Assembly (NCBI RefSeq): GCF_025971925.1
Contig: NZ_JAPDHV010000001.1
Coordinates: 496,001 to 560,000 of the forward strand
Direction of reading: 5' to 3'
DNA length: 64,000 nucleotides
Origin: Chryseobacterium oryctis
Lineage (GTDB): Bacteria > Bacteroidota > Bacteroidia > Flavobacteriales > Weeksellaceae
Each line of letters starts with the position of its first letter. Position 1 is the first letter of the stretch. The position numbers and the translations under genes are program-made. The notes under the pieces were generated by a model. That model was not told the origin of the DNA and did not search any database. It was given only the letters and a program-made list of their open reading frames with translations. Shown here one piece after another: positions 17,375-28,066 of this stretch.

Positions 17375-20300
17375 TTGAAGCTAAAAATCAATAAAAAAAA
17401 ATTATTTAAACGTGTTGCAATAACCTTTATTTCTATATTGGTTTTTCTTACACTACTTGTATTTAGCTTAAAACTTCCTGCTGTTCAAAACTTTATCAAA
17501 GACAAACTTATCGTTTATCTTGAACAAAAAATCAACACAAAAGTAAGTCTCGAAAAAGTTCATATAGAATTTCCAAACAGTCTCGTTATGGAAAATCTTT
17601 ATTTAAAAGGACAAGACGTAGACACACTTTTAGCCGTAAAAAAGCTTGATGTAGGATTAAACATGCTCAAACTTATCAATTCTACCGCGGATATCACTTC
17701 TGTAGATTTGGAGGGAACGAGAGCGAATGTAGTAAGAAAACCTGACGGAAAATTCAATTTTGACTATATCATCAATGCCTTTGCAACCACTGATAAAGAA
17801 GAAAGCCCTTCAAAGCCGTTTATTATTTCTTTAGATAAAATTAATTTAAAAGATATTGGTATTACTTTCAATGACCTACGATCTAAAAATGATATTAAAA
17901 TCTATTTCAAATCTTTTGGCACTCGAGTGAAAACATTTGATTTGAGTAATAATAAATATGCTGTAAATGATATCAATCTTGACGGTTTAAAATTAAAGCT
18001 AAAACAAGACCTTATAGAAGAAGTTTCTAAAAAAGTTGAACAAAAAGTTGATTCTCTTAATGATAAAAAACCAATGCAAATTGATGTAAGAGGAATAAAA
18101 CTTACCAATTTTGACATCGATTACGGAGATGACAATTCTAAGACTTTCGCTAAAGTTTTATTTAAAGAATTAAGTACAAAAATCAACAAAATTGATCTAG
18201 AAAATAATGCCTACAATGTAGGAAATGTCTTTCTTTCGGGAGCCAACATCAATGCAATTCTTTACCTTCCTACCGAAAATACCCCATCAAAAAAGATTGA
18301 AAAAACAGAAATTCCCAAAAATTCTGATAAAGAAAAAGCAATGCAGCTTTTATTAGGAAAATTAGTTCTTAATGATGTAAAAGTTGCTTACAACAATACT
18401 GCCGCAGCTCCGACCCGACAAGGAATAGACTTCAATCATCTGAATTTCTCTCAAATGAATCTTGAGATGAAAAGCTTCAAAATGGAGAACAATACTTTTG
18501 CGGGAACTGTAAAATCAGCCAAAATAAAAGAAGCAAGAGGTCTAAATATTCAAAAATTTAATACAGATTTTGTATACAAAGAAAAAGAGGCCTATTTAAA
18601 AGACTTATACCTACAAACTCCAAAAACCATATTGCGTGACGAGGTTGTTTTAAACTACAATTCCATTGAACAATTAACTTCCAATTTAGGAGATGTGAAA
18701 ATTTCAGCTAATATCAAAGATTCAAAAATTGGTTTCGCAGACATATTAAACATCGTTCCTGACCTAAAAAATACCGTTCCGTTCAATAAATATCCAAATG
18801 CCATTCTGAATGTAAATGCAAATATAAAAGGCAGTGTAAATGATGTATTGATTAATAATCTAAAAGTTTCAGGCTTAGATCAATTAAGAGTTGCGGCATC
18901 AGGAAGAATCAAAAATGCGATGAATCCTAATCATTTATTCTATGATGTAAATATTGCCGATTTTTCTTCTTCCTCAAAAACAATTTACAATCTTGTTCCC
19001 AAAAATACAATTCCTTCAAATATTTCCCTGCCTTCAAATTTTAGCATTAAAGGAACTGCGAAAGGAACGACAAAAATTGTAAACACCAATCTGAACCTCT
19101 ACTCTACTTTGGGAAATGCATCTCTTGATGCTCAAATAGATATGAGGAAAAAAAACCATGAATTATATAATGTAAAAGCCAATCTTCAGGCTTTACAAAT
19201 CGGAAAAATCATTCAAAATAAAGAAATTGGAGCCATCTCTGTACAAATTTATGCCAAAGGAGAGAGCTTTGATTTAAAAAATACAAAAGCTGACCTTAAA
19301 GGACATGTTTCTTCGGCTGTATACAAAGGGTATCGCTATCAAAATATGAACCTTACGGGAAAAATCAATCGTGGGGTTTATCATATTAATTTAGATTCTG
19401 AAGATCCTAACGCAAATGTAAAACTAATAGCTTCCGGTGTTTATAATGAGAAAAATCCTACCATAAAAGTAAACGGTAAAGTCATAAAACTCGATGTAAA
19501 TAAATTAGGATTTTATGAAAAACCGATGATCATTGCAGGAAAAATAGATGGAGGTTTCACCAATCTAGATCCTGATAATCTTAATGGATATCTAAATTTG
19601 CAAAACTTTGCTTTTTCAGACACTAAAGAAGTGTATCCTGTTCAAGAAGTTAATTTAAAAGCAAGTTCCACTCAAGACTCGACTCAAATTATTTTAAATT
19701 CTCAGGTTGCAGATATCAATTTGGAAGGAAAATATAAACTGACCCAAATTTTCGGAGCATTAGCCCAAACATTTAATCAATATTATCAGTTTCAAAAGCC
19801 TTCAAAAACACAAAAAATTGAGAAGGGACAATATTTCACGTTCAATGCAAAGATTAAAAATGATGATATTATTCGAAAATTCGTTCCGGATCTAAAGAGC
19901 TTTGAAACCATCAATATAGTCGGAAATTATGATGCTGACTCTGAAAAAATTGAATTAGAAGGCAAAATTCCGCAATTATTATACGGTGAAAACACTGTGG
20001 AAAATGCTTCTATTAAGATAACCAATGAAAACAATGCATTACAATACGCTATTGATGTAGCCAATCTAAAAAATGCAAGTTTAGCTTTAAATAAAATAAA
20101 TATTAACGGAGATATTGCAAATAATATTATCCGTTACAACGCTACCACTAAAGACGAAAAAAACACAACTCAGTTTTTAATCGCCGGAAATGCTAAATCA
20201 ATTAATGACATCACTGAAATTTCTCTACAACCTAATGGTTTAAAACTCAATTATTCAGACTGGAATGTAAATGAAGAAAATAAAATACAAATCAGTAGCA

Positions 20301-22402
20301 AAGGAATTTTAGCAGACAACTTCCGGCTTTCTAATGGAGCGAGTGAAATTTCACTACAATCAGAAAGTAATATTCCTAATTCTCCCCTGAATGTTTCGTT
20401 GAAAGATTTCAAAATTGAAACTATTACAGAACTGATAAAAAAAGATACCGTTTTAGCAAGAGGAACCATCAACGGAACAGCTCAAATTCGAGACTTAACG
20501 AAAAACATGACTTTTACTTCAGATTTAAAAATCTCTGATTTAATTGTTTATGGAAATCTGGTCGGAAATATTGCTGCAAAAGTAAATAACACTTCTTCTA
20601 ATATTTTAAATGCCGATGTTGCACTTTCCGGAAACAACAATGATGTAAAAATAATCGGTGATTATAACACCTCATCAAGTACATTTGATTTGAATATGGC
20701 TATCAACCAACTTCAAATGAAGAGTGTACAAGGTTTTTCTATGAATGCCATTACCAATACGGAAGGCTATGTCTCAGGAAACCTGAAAATAACAGGAACA
20801 ACAGAGAAACCTAACATTTTAGGAAAAGTAAAATTCAATAATGTAGGATTAGAAATAGCCAAAACAGGAAGCGATTTTAGAAAACTTAATGACGAAATTA
20901 ATTTTACCCGTCGTGGAATTGAATTTAATAATTTTAAAATTAATGACAAAGACGGAAATGCTTTGGTTGTGAACGGACAGGTTTTAACACAAACATACAG
21001 AGATTTCGCATTCAACCTTAATGTAAATGCTAGAGACTTCAAGCTGGTGAATTCTGAAAAATCAAATGATGCCATGATGTATGGAACTCTTGCTGTAAAT
21101 GCATCGTTGCAAATTCGTGGAAATCTGGACCTTCCTAAAGTTGACGGAAGATTAGCCGTTACAGACAATACAGATTTTACATTTGTACTTCCGCAATCAA
21201 CCCCTTCTTTACAAGAAAGAGATGGAATTGTGGAATTCATTGATCAGGATCAGGTTGTCCTAAATAAAACCATAAAAGCAGACTCGCTCAATACTCAAAA
21301 ACGCATCAAAGGAATGGACGTGAGTGTGAATATTGAAGTAAAAAAAGATGCTAAAATGTCTATTATTATAGACAAAGCGAATGGTGATTTTGTAAAAATT
21401 CAGGGAGAAGCCGAATTAACCGGAGGAATTGACCCTTCAGGAAAAACTACTTTAGTAGGAGTATATCAGGTAGAATCCGGAGCTTATGAAATGTCTGTAA
21501 GTATGCTGAAACGTAAGTTTGATATCCAAAAAGGAAGCACCATTACCTGGACCGGAGAACCAACAGCTGCAACTTTAGATATTACAGCTATTTATAAAAC
21601 AGAAACAGCACCAATTGATCTTGTAGAACAACAAATAAGTGGACAAAGTTCTACAGAGACCAATCAGTTTAAACAAAAAATACCTTTCAATACCTTATTA
21701 AAAATGAAAGGCGAATTGCTAAAACCTCAAATTACATTTGATATTACAACTGACGAAAAAAACAATTCTGTTTCATCGAATGTCACGAGTATGGTTGAAC
21801 AAAAACTGAATCAGCTTAGAACTCAAGAGTCTGAAATGAATAAACAGGTATTTGCGCTACTTTTACTTAACAGATTTATTGGTGAAAATCCGTTTGAATC
21901 TAACGTGGGGATTTCCGCTGAATCTATGGCAAGACAGAGTGTAAGTAAAATTCTTTCACAACAACTAAATAATCTGGCATCAGGACTTATAAAAGGGGTT
22001 GATCTGAACTTTGATTTAGAATCTTCTGAAGATTATTCCACAGGAGAAAAAAATACCCGAACAGACCTTAATGTAAACATCAGCAAAAAACTATTGAATG
22101 ACCGTCTAAAAGTTTCTGTAGGAAGTAATTTCGGTCTGGAAGGAGATGCTCGCCAAAATGAAAACATGACCAATATTGCAGGAGACATCACAGCAGATTA
22201 CAGCCTTTCTAAAGACGGAAGATATATGCTTCGAGCCTATCGTAAAAATGAATATCAGGTAGCTCTTCAAGGTCAAATCGTTGAGACAGGAATCGGTTTT
22301 ATTATTACTTTAGACTATGATAAATTCCGTGAAATTTTCCAAAAGTCTAAAAATAAAAGAGTAAGAGAAAACAAGAAAAATCAAGTGGTAGAATTTAAGT
22401 AA
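17375..22402 (+). CDS. tamB: Translocation/assembly module protein TamB
   Basis: A 1675-residue AsmA/DUF490-type protein that spans the periplasm from the inner membrane as a long beta-taco, moving lipids or helping outer-membrane protein assembly. Residues about 11-32 are the N-terminal membrane anchor (AITFISILVFLTLLVFSLK). The centre consists of long repetitive beta segments. The C-terminal DUF490 domain (roughly 1300-1640) includes VNIEVKKDAKMSIIIDK, EAELTGGIDPSGKTTLVGVY and FALLLLNRFIG. Translation appears to begin at a TTG codon, as the basic MKLKINKKKLFKR follows it directly. Its stop codon overlaps the tamL start by one base, showing translational coupling. Confidence 0.92.
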   Translation: MKLKINKKKLFKRVAITFISILVFLTLLVFSLKLPAVQNFIKDKLIVYLEQKINTKVSLEKVHIEFPNSLVMENLYLKGQDVDTLLAVKKLDVGLNMLKLINSTADITSVDLEGTRANVVRKPDGKFNFDYIINAFATTDKEESPSKPFIISLDKINLKDIGITFNDLRSKNDIKIYFKSFGTRVKTFDLSNNKYAVNDINLDGLKLKLKQDLIEEVSKKVEQKVDSLNDKKPMQIDVRGIKLTNFDIDYGDDNSKTFAKVLFKELSTKINKIDLENNAYNVGNVFLSGANINAILYLPTENTPSKKIEKTEIPKNSDKEKAMQLLLGKLVLNDVKVAYNNTAAAPTRQGIDFNHLNFSQMNLEMKSFKMENNTFAGTVKSAKIKEARGLNIQKFNTDFVYKEKEAYLKDLYLQTPKTILRDEVVLNYNSIEQLTSNLGDVKISANIKDSKIGFADILNIVPDLKNTVPFNKYPNAILNVNANIKGSVNDVLINNLKVSGLDQLRVAASGRIKNAMNPNHLFYDVNIADFSSSSKTIYNLVPKNTIPSNISLPSNFSIKGTAKGTTKIVNTNLNLYSTLGNASLDAQIDMRKKNHELYNVKANLQALQIGKIIQNKEIGAISVQIYAKGESFDLKNTKADLKGHVSSAVYKGYRYQNMNLTGKINRGVYHINLDSEDPNANVKLIASGVYNEKNPTIKVNGKVIKLDVNKLGFYEKPMIIAGKIDGGFTNLDPDNLNGYLNLQNFAFSDTKEVYPVQEVNLKASSTQDSTQIILNSQVADINLEGKYKLTQIFGALAQTFNQYYQFQKPSKTQKIEKGQYFTFNAKIKNDDIIRKFVPDLKSFETINIVGNYDADSEKIELEGKIPQLLYGENTVENASIKITNENNALQYAIDVANLKNASLALNKININGDIANNIIRYNATTKDEKNTTQFLIAGNAKSINDITEISLQPNGLKLNYSDWNVNEENKIQISSKGILADNFRLSNGASEISLQSESNIPNSPLNVSLKDFKIETITELIKKDTVLARGTINGTAQIRDLTKNMTFTSDLKISDLIVYGNLVGNIAAKVNNTSSNILNADVALSGNNNDVKIIGDYNTSSSTFDLNMAINQLQMKSVQGFSMNAITNTEGYVSGNLKITGTTEKPNILGKVKFNNVGLEIAKTGSDFRKLNDEINFTRRGIEFNNFKINDKDGNALVVNGQVLTQTYRDFAFNLNVNARDFKLVNSEKSNDAMMYGTLAVNASLQIRGNLDLPKVDGRLAVTDNTDFTFVLPQSTPSLQERDGIVEFIDQDQVVLNKTIKADSLNTQKRIKGMDVSVNIEVKKDAKMSIIIDKANGDFVKIQGEAELTGGIDPSGKTTLVGVYQVESGAYEMSVSMLKRKFDIQKGSTITWTGEPTAATLDITAIYKTETAPIDLVEQQISGQSSTETNQFKQKIPFNTLLKMKGELLKPQITFDITTDEKNNSVSSNVTSMVEQKLNQLRTQESEMNKQVFALLLLNRFIGENPFESNVGISAESMARQSVSKILSQQLNNLASGLIKGVDLNFDLESSEDYSTGEKNTRTDLNVNISKKLLNDRLKVSVGSNFGLEGDARQNENMTNIAGDITADYSLSKDGRYMLRAYRKNEYQVALQGQIVETGIGFIITLDYDKFREIFQKSKNKRVRENKKNQVVEFK

Positions 22403-24729
22403 TGAAAAATAATTTCTATATATATTTCAAATATTTGTTCGCTTTCGGACTGGCTTCGATCAGTTTATCATGCAGCAATACCAGATTTCTAAAAGAAGGA
22501 CAAATGCTTTATACAGGTGCTGAAGTAAGAATTGATAATGATACTCTTTCAAAAACTGAAAAAAAAGATCTGAAAACAGCACTTGAAGCCAATCTGACAC
22601 CTAAACCCAATTCTACATTTTTAGGATTAAGACCTAAATTATATTTTTACAACATCGCTAAAGAGCCTAAAAAAGACAAAGGTTTCAATTATTGGCTAAA
22701 ATATAAAATGGGCGAAAAACCGGTATTATTAAGTGACGTAGATCGCAAATTCAACAAAGACATCATCGAAAATTACTCCGAGAACAAAGGATATTTCAAT
22801 GCGAGAGCAACTTATGATACTGTTTCAAAAAATAAAAAAGCCAAAGTAATTTATACATTAAGACCAGGTGCAAAATATTTGATCAGCGATGTAAAGTTCC
22901 AAAAAGACTCCTCTCTTATTAATCAGGAAATCCAGAAATTAGCAGGTAAAACCTTACTGAGAAAAGGTAATCCGTTTGACTTAGATGTCATCAAATCTGA
23001 AAGAGAAAGAATTGACAATGGCTTAAAAGAAAAAGGATTTTATTATTTCAGCGGTGATAATATTATTGTTCAGGCAGATAGTACAGTTAGCAAAAATCAT
23101 AAAGTTGAACTTAATGTAAAGCTAAAAGATAACACTCCGGATTTGGCAACTCAACAATTTAGTATTGATAAAGTAATCGTTTTCCCGAATTACAACATCA
23201 AAGATGTGAGAGATGGAAAATACAAAATCCCGATGGATAAAGATTCTCTTTCAAAATATGCAGTCGGAGATATGTATGTTATTGATCCTGAACATAAATT
23301 TAAACCTAAAATTTTTGACAGAGCTTTATATTTTGAACAGGGAGATTTGTACAATAGAGCTGACCACAACCTTACATTAAACCGCTTAATTAATTTAGGA
23401 GTTTTCAAATTTGTAAAAAATGAATTTATTGTTTCAGATTCTTTACAAAATAAATTTGATGCTTATTATTTATTGACTCCAAGACAGTTTCAATCACTTC
23501 GCTTAGAAGCATTAGGAAGAACCAATTCTGCCAATTATATAGGAAGTGAGGTAAATCTCAACTGGACGCATAGAAACATTTTCAGAGGAGCAGAACAGCT
23601 AAAAGCATCTATTTATGGTGCATTTGATGTTCAGATGGGAGGCCCGAAAGATGCCAATAATATTATAAGAACCGGAGCTAATGTTCAGCTATCTTTCCCT
23701 AGAATTGTTGCACCTTTTCGTTTTAATACTTCAAGTGCTTATGTTCCCAGAACCAATATTAATCTGGGCTTTGAATTCCAAAACAGAACGCAATTATATA
23801 CTCTGAAAAACTTCAATGCCTCTTTCGGATATATTTGGAAAGAAAATGCACGAAAAGAACATGATTTGAAAATTTTTGATGCAACTTTCGTCTCTCCCAC
23901 CAATATTACTCCGAAATACGAAGAAATGATGGAGAACAATGTGTATTTGAGAAGAGTGGTTGAAAAGCAACTTATTTTTGGCCCAACATACTCTTTTACT
24001 TATACCAATACAATGCTACCTAAAACCAATACCATTTATTATAAAGGTACTCTGGATTTAGCCGGAAATCTTACAGGTTTGGTAACGGGAGCCAATGTAG
24101 AGAAAGGAAAGCAAAAAAGCATCTTCGGAGTACCTTTTAGTCAGTATTTTAAATTGGAAAACGATTTCAGATTCTATCACAAATTCGGAGAAAATACATC
24201 TTTGGCCACAAGACTCATTGCGGGATTTGCTTATCCTTACGGAAATTCAAATGATATTCCTTTTTCAAAACAATTTTTTGTAGGAGGAAGTAACAGTATT
24301 CGTGCTTTCAGAGCCAGAACATTAGGTCCCGGAAGTTACGACCCTAGAAATCAGAATGCTACTTTTTTCTTTGATCAATCTGGAGATGTAAAACTTGAAA
24401 TGAATGCTGAATACAGAGCCAATTTATATAAATTTTTAAATGCAGCAGTTTTTGTAGATGCAGGAAATATATGGCTTGTAAATGAAGATATTGAAAGACC
24501 TGGAGCCAAATTCTCTAAAGAATTCATGAATGAAATTGCTGTGGGTGCAGGTGTTGGTCTAAGACTTGATTTCTCTATTTTAGTATTAAGACTTGATTTG
24601 GCAATGCCTTTAAGAGTTCCTTATTATGAAAAAAATGACAGATGGACTTTCGATAAAATTAATTTCGGAGATTCTAACTGGAGAAAAGATAATCTTATTC
24701 TGAATATCGCAATCGGATATCCTTTCTAA
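22402..24729 (+). CDS. tamL: Lipidated BamA/TamA-family outer-membrane protein (TamL)
   Basis: Partner of TamB in the outer membrane. The 775-residue protein begins with a lipoprotein signal, SISLSC with lipid-modified Cys24, followed by Ser and Asn, so it is an outer-membrane-type lipoprotein. POTRA-like domains fill about residues 35-330, and the C-terminal half is the 16-stranded barrel with the loop-6 signature as FFVGGSNSIRAFRARTLGPG and the closing strand ILNIAIGYPF. A lipidated TamA homologue coupled to TamB is the known bacteroidotal arrangement. It is co-transcribed with tamB and yihY. Confidence 0.92.
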   Translation: MKNNFYIYFKYLFAFGLASISLSCSNTRFLKEGQMLYTGAEVRIDNDTLSKTEKKDLKTALEANLTPKPNSTFLGLRPKLYFYNIAKEPKKDKGFNYWLKYKMGEKPVLLSDVDRKFNKDIIENYSENKGYFNARATYDTVSKNKKAKVIYTLRPGAKYLISDVKFQKDSSLINQEIQKLAGKTLLRKGNPFDLDVIKSERERIDNGLKEKGFYYFSGDNIIVQADSTVSKNHKVELNVKLKDNTPDLATQQFSIDKVIVFPNYNIKDVRDGKYKIPMDKDSLSKYAVGDMYVIDPEHKFKPKIFDRALYFEQGDLYNRADHNLTLNRLINLGVFKFVKNEFIVSDSLQNKFDAYYLLTPRQFQSLRLEALGRTNSANYIGSEVNLNWTHRNIFRGAEQLKASIYGAFDVQMGGPKDANNIIRTGANVQLSFPRIVAPFRFNTSSAYVPRTNINLGFEFQNRTQLYTLKNFNASFGYIWKENARKEHDLKIFDATFVSPTNITPKYEEMMENNVYLRRVVEKQLIFGPTYSFTYTNTMLPKTNTIYYKGTLDLAGNLTGLVTGANVEKGKQKSIFGVPFSQYFKLENDFRFYHKFGENTSLATRLIAGFAYPYGNSNDIPFSKQFFVGGSNSIRAFRARTLGPGSYDPRNQNATFFFDQSGDVKLEMNAEYRANLYKFLNAAVFVDAGNIWLVNEDIERPGAKFSKEFMNEIAVGAGVGLRLDFSILVLRLDLAMPLRVPYYEKNDRWTFDKINFGDSNWRKDNLILNIAIGYPF

Positions 24730-24731
24730 AT

Positions 24732-25664
24732 ATGATAAAAAAAGTAAATTTTTTCTGGAAAGTTTTAAAAGAAACTTTCAGTGAATGGAATAACTCTTCC
24801 GCATCTAAAGACTCGGCAAGTTTAGCTTATTATGCTATTTTTTCCATTCCGGGATTATTAATTATTATTATTTGGATAGCTGGGAATTTCTTTGGTGAAG
24901 AAGCCATTCGTGGTGAAATCAGTCATCAGATTAGCGGATTTATGGGAAAGGAAGTTGCCCAAAGTATTGAAAGTATGATTGCAGGAGCCTTGATTGACAA
25001 GCAAAATATTTTTATGAAAATAGTAGGAATTGGTTCTCTTGTTTTTGGTTCCACTACCTTATTTTTTCAATTACAACACACCTTAAACAGCCTTTGGGAT
25101 GTACAATCTGCACCCAAAAAAGCTTTAATTAAATTTTTATTAGACCGAGCCAATTCATTAGGTATGATTCTTATTTTAGGTTTTTTATTGATGATTACAA
25201 TGGTTTTATCTTCATTGATAAGTGTGTTTAATAAAATCATCACCAAATACTTGGGATTTGAAACTTATATGCTTGTAGAATTTGTGAATTTTGCAGTCGG
25301 TTTCGGATTTGTAATGCTTCTTTTTGCTTTAATGTTTAAAGTGCTTCCTGATGTTCAAATCAGTTGGAAACCCGTTTGGAAAGGTGCGTTTCTTACAACT
25401 GTTCTCTTCACATTAGGAAAATTTTTATTAAGTCTCTATTTTGGAACAGCCAAACCCACTTCAGCATTCGGAACAGCAGGAACTGTCATTTTAATTATGA
25501 TGTGGATTAATTATTCCTGTATGCTTGTCTTTTTCGGAGCCAAATATACCAAGGTTTATGCCTATAAAAAAGGATATAAAATCAGCCCGTCAAAACATGC
25601 AAAATGGAGTGATGCAAAGCTTTACGGAGAAAGCATTAAAAATCAAAAAGAACAAAATTCTTGA
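24732..25664 (+). CDS. YihY/virulence factor BrkB family membrane protein
   Basis: A 310-residue inner-membrane protein with about six helices. Family marks are DSASLAYYAIFSIPGLLIII near residue 28 and FGSTTLFFQLQHTLNSLWDV near residue 95, then AFGTAGTVILIMMWINY near 245. The family (once misnamed RNase BN) has no settled function; a role in envelope or lipid transport would fit its place two bases behind tamL. The C-terminal tail is cytosolic and basic. Confidence 0.9.
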   Translation: MIKKVNFFWKVLKETFSEWNNSSASKDSASLAYYAIFSIPGLLIIIIWIAGNFFGEEAIRGEISHQISGFMGKEVAQSIESMIAGALIDKQNIFMKIVGIGSLVFGSTTLFFQLQHTLNSLWDVQSAPKKALIKFLLDRANSLGMILILGFLLMITMVLSSLISVFNKIITKYLGFETYMLVEFVNFAVGFGFVMLLFALMFKVLPDVQISWKPVWKGAFLTTVLFTLGKFLLSLYFGTAKPTSAFGTAGTVILIMMWINYSCMLVFFGAKYTKVYAYKKGYKISPSKHAKWSDAKLYGESIKNQKEQNS

Positions 25665-25673
25665 TATCACAAT

Positions 25674-25709
25674 AAAAAAAGCCTCTTAAATTGTAAGAGG
25701 CTTTTTTTT
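25674..25709. terminator. Bidirectional terminator between yihY-type gene and argS
   Basis: Hairpin AAGCCTCTTA / TAAGAGGCTT with an AATTG loop, preceded by seven A's and followed by a run of T's, so it can work on both strands between the convergent genes. Confidence 0.93.
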
Positions 25710-27468
25710 ACATTCTGTTTACGGTTCCTATACCGAGTAAACCTAAAGATTTTTTGATTGTTTTTGCCGTAATATCCGATAAATTCAGACGGAATTGTTT
25801 TATATTTTCATCATCCTGATTCAAAATAGGATTACTTTGATAGAAAGAATTATAAGATTTTACCAAATCATATACATAGTTAGCAATCAAAGCAGGGCTC
25901 AATAATTCGGCAGATTTAGAAACTACCGTTTTAAAGTTTGCTAACTGCATTATTACTTCTTTTTCCGACTGGCTTAATTCAATATTTGAAACTTCTTTAT
26001 ATTCAACATCAGCCTTAGCCAATAACGACTGGATACGTGCATAAGTATATTGAATGAATGGTCCTGTATTCCCATTGAAATCAATACTCTCTTCAGGATT
26101 GAAAAGCATTTTCTTTTTAGGATCAACTTTAAGCATGAAATATTTCAGTGCTCCCATTCCTACATTTTCGTAATTTTCGTTTTTCTCTTCTTCTGTAAAG
26201 TTATCAAGTTTTCCTAGCTCCTCAGATTTAGATTTTGCGATATCATGCATATCCTGCATCAAATCATCAGCATCTACAACGGTTCCTTCACGAGATTTCA
26301 TTTTTCCGTTAGGAAGCTCAACCATTCCGTAAGATAAATGATATAGTTGATCTGCCCAAGAATATCCTAATTTTCCTAAAATTTTAAATAAAACCTGAAA
26401 ATGATAATCCTGTTCGTTTCCTACAGTATAGATTAATTTCTTAATATCATTTTGCTTAAAACGTTCTACCGCTGTGCCCAAATCCTGAGTCATATACACA
26501 GAAGTACCATCTGAACGTAGTAACAGTTTTTGGTCAAGACCTTCATCCGTTAAATCACACCAAACAGAACCATCTTCTTTTTGATATAAAACACCTTTAT
26601 CCAATCCTTCCTGAATAAGGTCTTTTCCTAAAATATAGGTATTGCTTTCGTATTGAACCTGATCAAAACTTACTCCTAATCTTTTATATGTTTCATTGAA
26701 ACCTTCATAAACCCAAGAGTTCATCTCATTCCAAAGGTTTCTTACCTTTTCATCTCCATTTTCCCAATCCAACAACATTTTTTGGGCTTCTTTCATCAAC
26801 GGAGCATCTTTTTTAGCCTGCTCTTCAGAGATGCCTTCAGCAACTAATTCGGCAATTTCTTTTTTGTAATGTTTATCAAACTCTACATAGTAATTACCCA
26901 CAAACTTATCTCCTTTTGTATTTGTAGATGACGGAGTTTCTCCTTTTCCGAATTTCTCCCAAGCCAACATAGATTTGCAAATATGTATTCCTCTGTCATT
27001 AATAATCTGAGTTTTCACAACATCATAACCATCTTCTTTTAATATTTGAGCAACAGAAAAACCCAACAGATTATTTCTAATATGTCCCAAATGCAAAGGT
27101 TTGTTGGTATTTGGAGAAGAGTATTCTACCATAACTGTAGAATTTTTCTTTTCTATTCTATCAAAATTATCATTAATAGATTTAAAATTATCTACAAAAA
27201 ATTGATTTTTAATTTTAATATTAAGGAATCCTTTAACAACATTAAAACTTTCTAATAATTCTGTTTGTGTCGTTAACGCCTCCCCTAATTCTACTCCAAT
27301 ACTCTCAGGATTTTTCTTTAATTGTTTTACTAACGGAAAAGTAACAATAGTGAAGTCTCCTTCAAATTCAGTTTTATTCTCTTGAACTTCCAAAGCAATA
27401 TCCTTCAACTGAAAGACACTTAAAATAATTTCTGAAAGTTTTTCTTCTATAATATCTTTAATATTCAT
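25708..27468 (-). CDS. argS: Arginyl-tRNA synthetase
   Basis: Class I synthetase charging tRNA-Arg. The 586-residue protein has the N-terminal additional domain (first 100 residues), the HIGH-type motif as HLGHIRNN in SSPNTNKPLHLGHIRNN (about residue 124), the degenerate KMSKS loop as GKMKSREGTV (about 395), and the DALR anticodon-binding domain at the C-terminus ending GIGTVNRM. Length and motif order are normal for the family. Single-gene unit. Confidence 0.97.
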   Translation of the reverse strand: MNIKDIIEEKLSEIILSVFQLKDIALEVQENKTEFEGDFTIVTFPLVKQLKKNPESIGVELGEALTTQTELLESFNVVKGFLNIKIKNQFFVDNFKSINDNFDRIEKKNSTVMVEYSSPNTNKPLHLGHIRNNLLGFSVAQILKEDGYDVVKTQIINDRGIHICKSMLAWEKFGKGETPSSTNTKGDKFVGNYYVEFDKHYKKEIAELVAEGISEEQAKKDAPLMKEAQKMLLDWENGDEKVRNLWNEMNSWVYEGFNETYKRLGVSFDQVQYESNTYILGKDLIQEGLDKGVLYQKEDGSVWCDLTDEGLDQKLLLRSDGTSVYMTQDLGTAVERFKQNDIKKLIYTVGNEQDYHFQVLFKILGKLGYSWADQLYHLSYGMVELPNGKMKSREGTVVDADDLMQDMHDIAKSKSEELGKLDNFTEEEKNENYENVGMGALKYFMLKVDPKKKMLFNPEESIDFNGNTGPFIQYTYARIQSLLAKADVEYKEVSNIELSQSEKEVIMQLANFKTVVSKSAELLSPALIANYVYDLVKSYNSFYQSNPILNQDDENIKQFRLNLSDITAKTIKKSLGLLGIGTVNRM

Positions 27469-27500
27469 CTCAAAATTTTGATGTACAAATATACGGAAAT

Positions 27501-27524
27501 AAAAAAACCGCCCGAAGGCGGTTT
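27501..27524 (-). terminator. Terminator of the lipocalin-like lipoprotein gene
   Basis: Hairpin AAACCGCC-CGAA-GGCGGTTT (27505-27524). On the minus strand it runs into a T stretch (27501-27507), 17 bp after the stop codon at 27542. Confidence 0.9.
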
Positions 27525-27541
27525 AATATGAATGTTAAAAC

Positions 27542-28000
27542 TTATTGTTGTATGAAAACTAAAGTTGCTTCATCATTTCCAGGAATTCCATCTAAATCTT
27601 TAGAACTGTCCAAAATTTTAAGTTCTATGGAAGAAAAATCAACAATTTCTTTTGTTAAAGTCTTATTAATACCATTTTCCATATAAGTCAGAGTTAAAAT
27701 TTTACCCATCTTATCATAATCCCATTTGCCAGAGAAAGAATCAAATTTATTACAATTGTTATCTATTCCAATTCCATACCTTTCATAAACTCCTGTAAAA
27801 TCAGTATTCACTAATAACTGTCCTTTCTTTTCACAATCAGATACAGCATATGATTTCCCTTTAAATTCATATCTTGAAGGCTTCCAACTTCCGCTAATAT
27901 TAGGTGTTTCAATTATAGTATCTTGAGTATTACCATCGTTCGAACAAGAGGAAAAAGTTAATACTAAAACTATAAAACTGAATAAAAATTTTGTAGTCAT
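27542..28000 (-). CDS. Lipocalin-like lipoprotein, 152 aa
   Basis: A small exported lipoprotein: signal ending TFSSC with Cys19 followed by SND. The mature part begins NISGSWKPSRYEFKGK, the 'GxW' opening of bacterial lipocalin-like domains, and continues with short beta strands (SFSGKWDYDKMGKILTLTY). Two such GxW/GKW motifs indicate a small beta-barrel. It lies behind the susC-susD pair, separated by a terminator, so it may belong to the same nutrient-uptake locus but is at least partly independent. Ligand unknown. Confidence 0.75.
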   Translation of the reverse strand: MTTKFLFSFIVLVLTFSSCSNDGNTQDTIIETPNISGSWKPSRYEFKGKSYAVSDCEKKGQLLVNTDFTGVYERYGIGIDNNCNKFDSFSGKWDYDKMGKILTLTYMENGINKTLTKEIVDFSSIELKILDSSKDLDGIPGNDEATLVFIQQ

Positions 28001-28015
28001 ATTACAATTTTAAAT

Positions 28016-28050
28016 AAAAATATCCCTGTTGTTTTACAGGAATATTTTTT
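28016..28050 (-). terminator. Terminator of the susC-susD operon
   Basis: Inverted repeat AAAAATATCCCTGT / ACAGGAATATTTTT with a 7-nt loop, 17 bp after the susD stop codon on the minus strand. The arms contain one G-U-type mismatch. Confidence 0.85.
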
Positions 28051-28066
28051 TAATATATTAAATTAA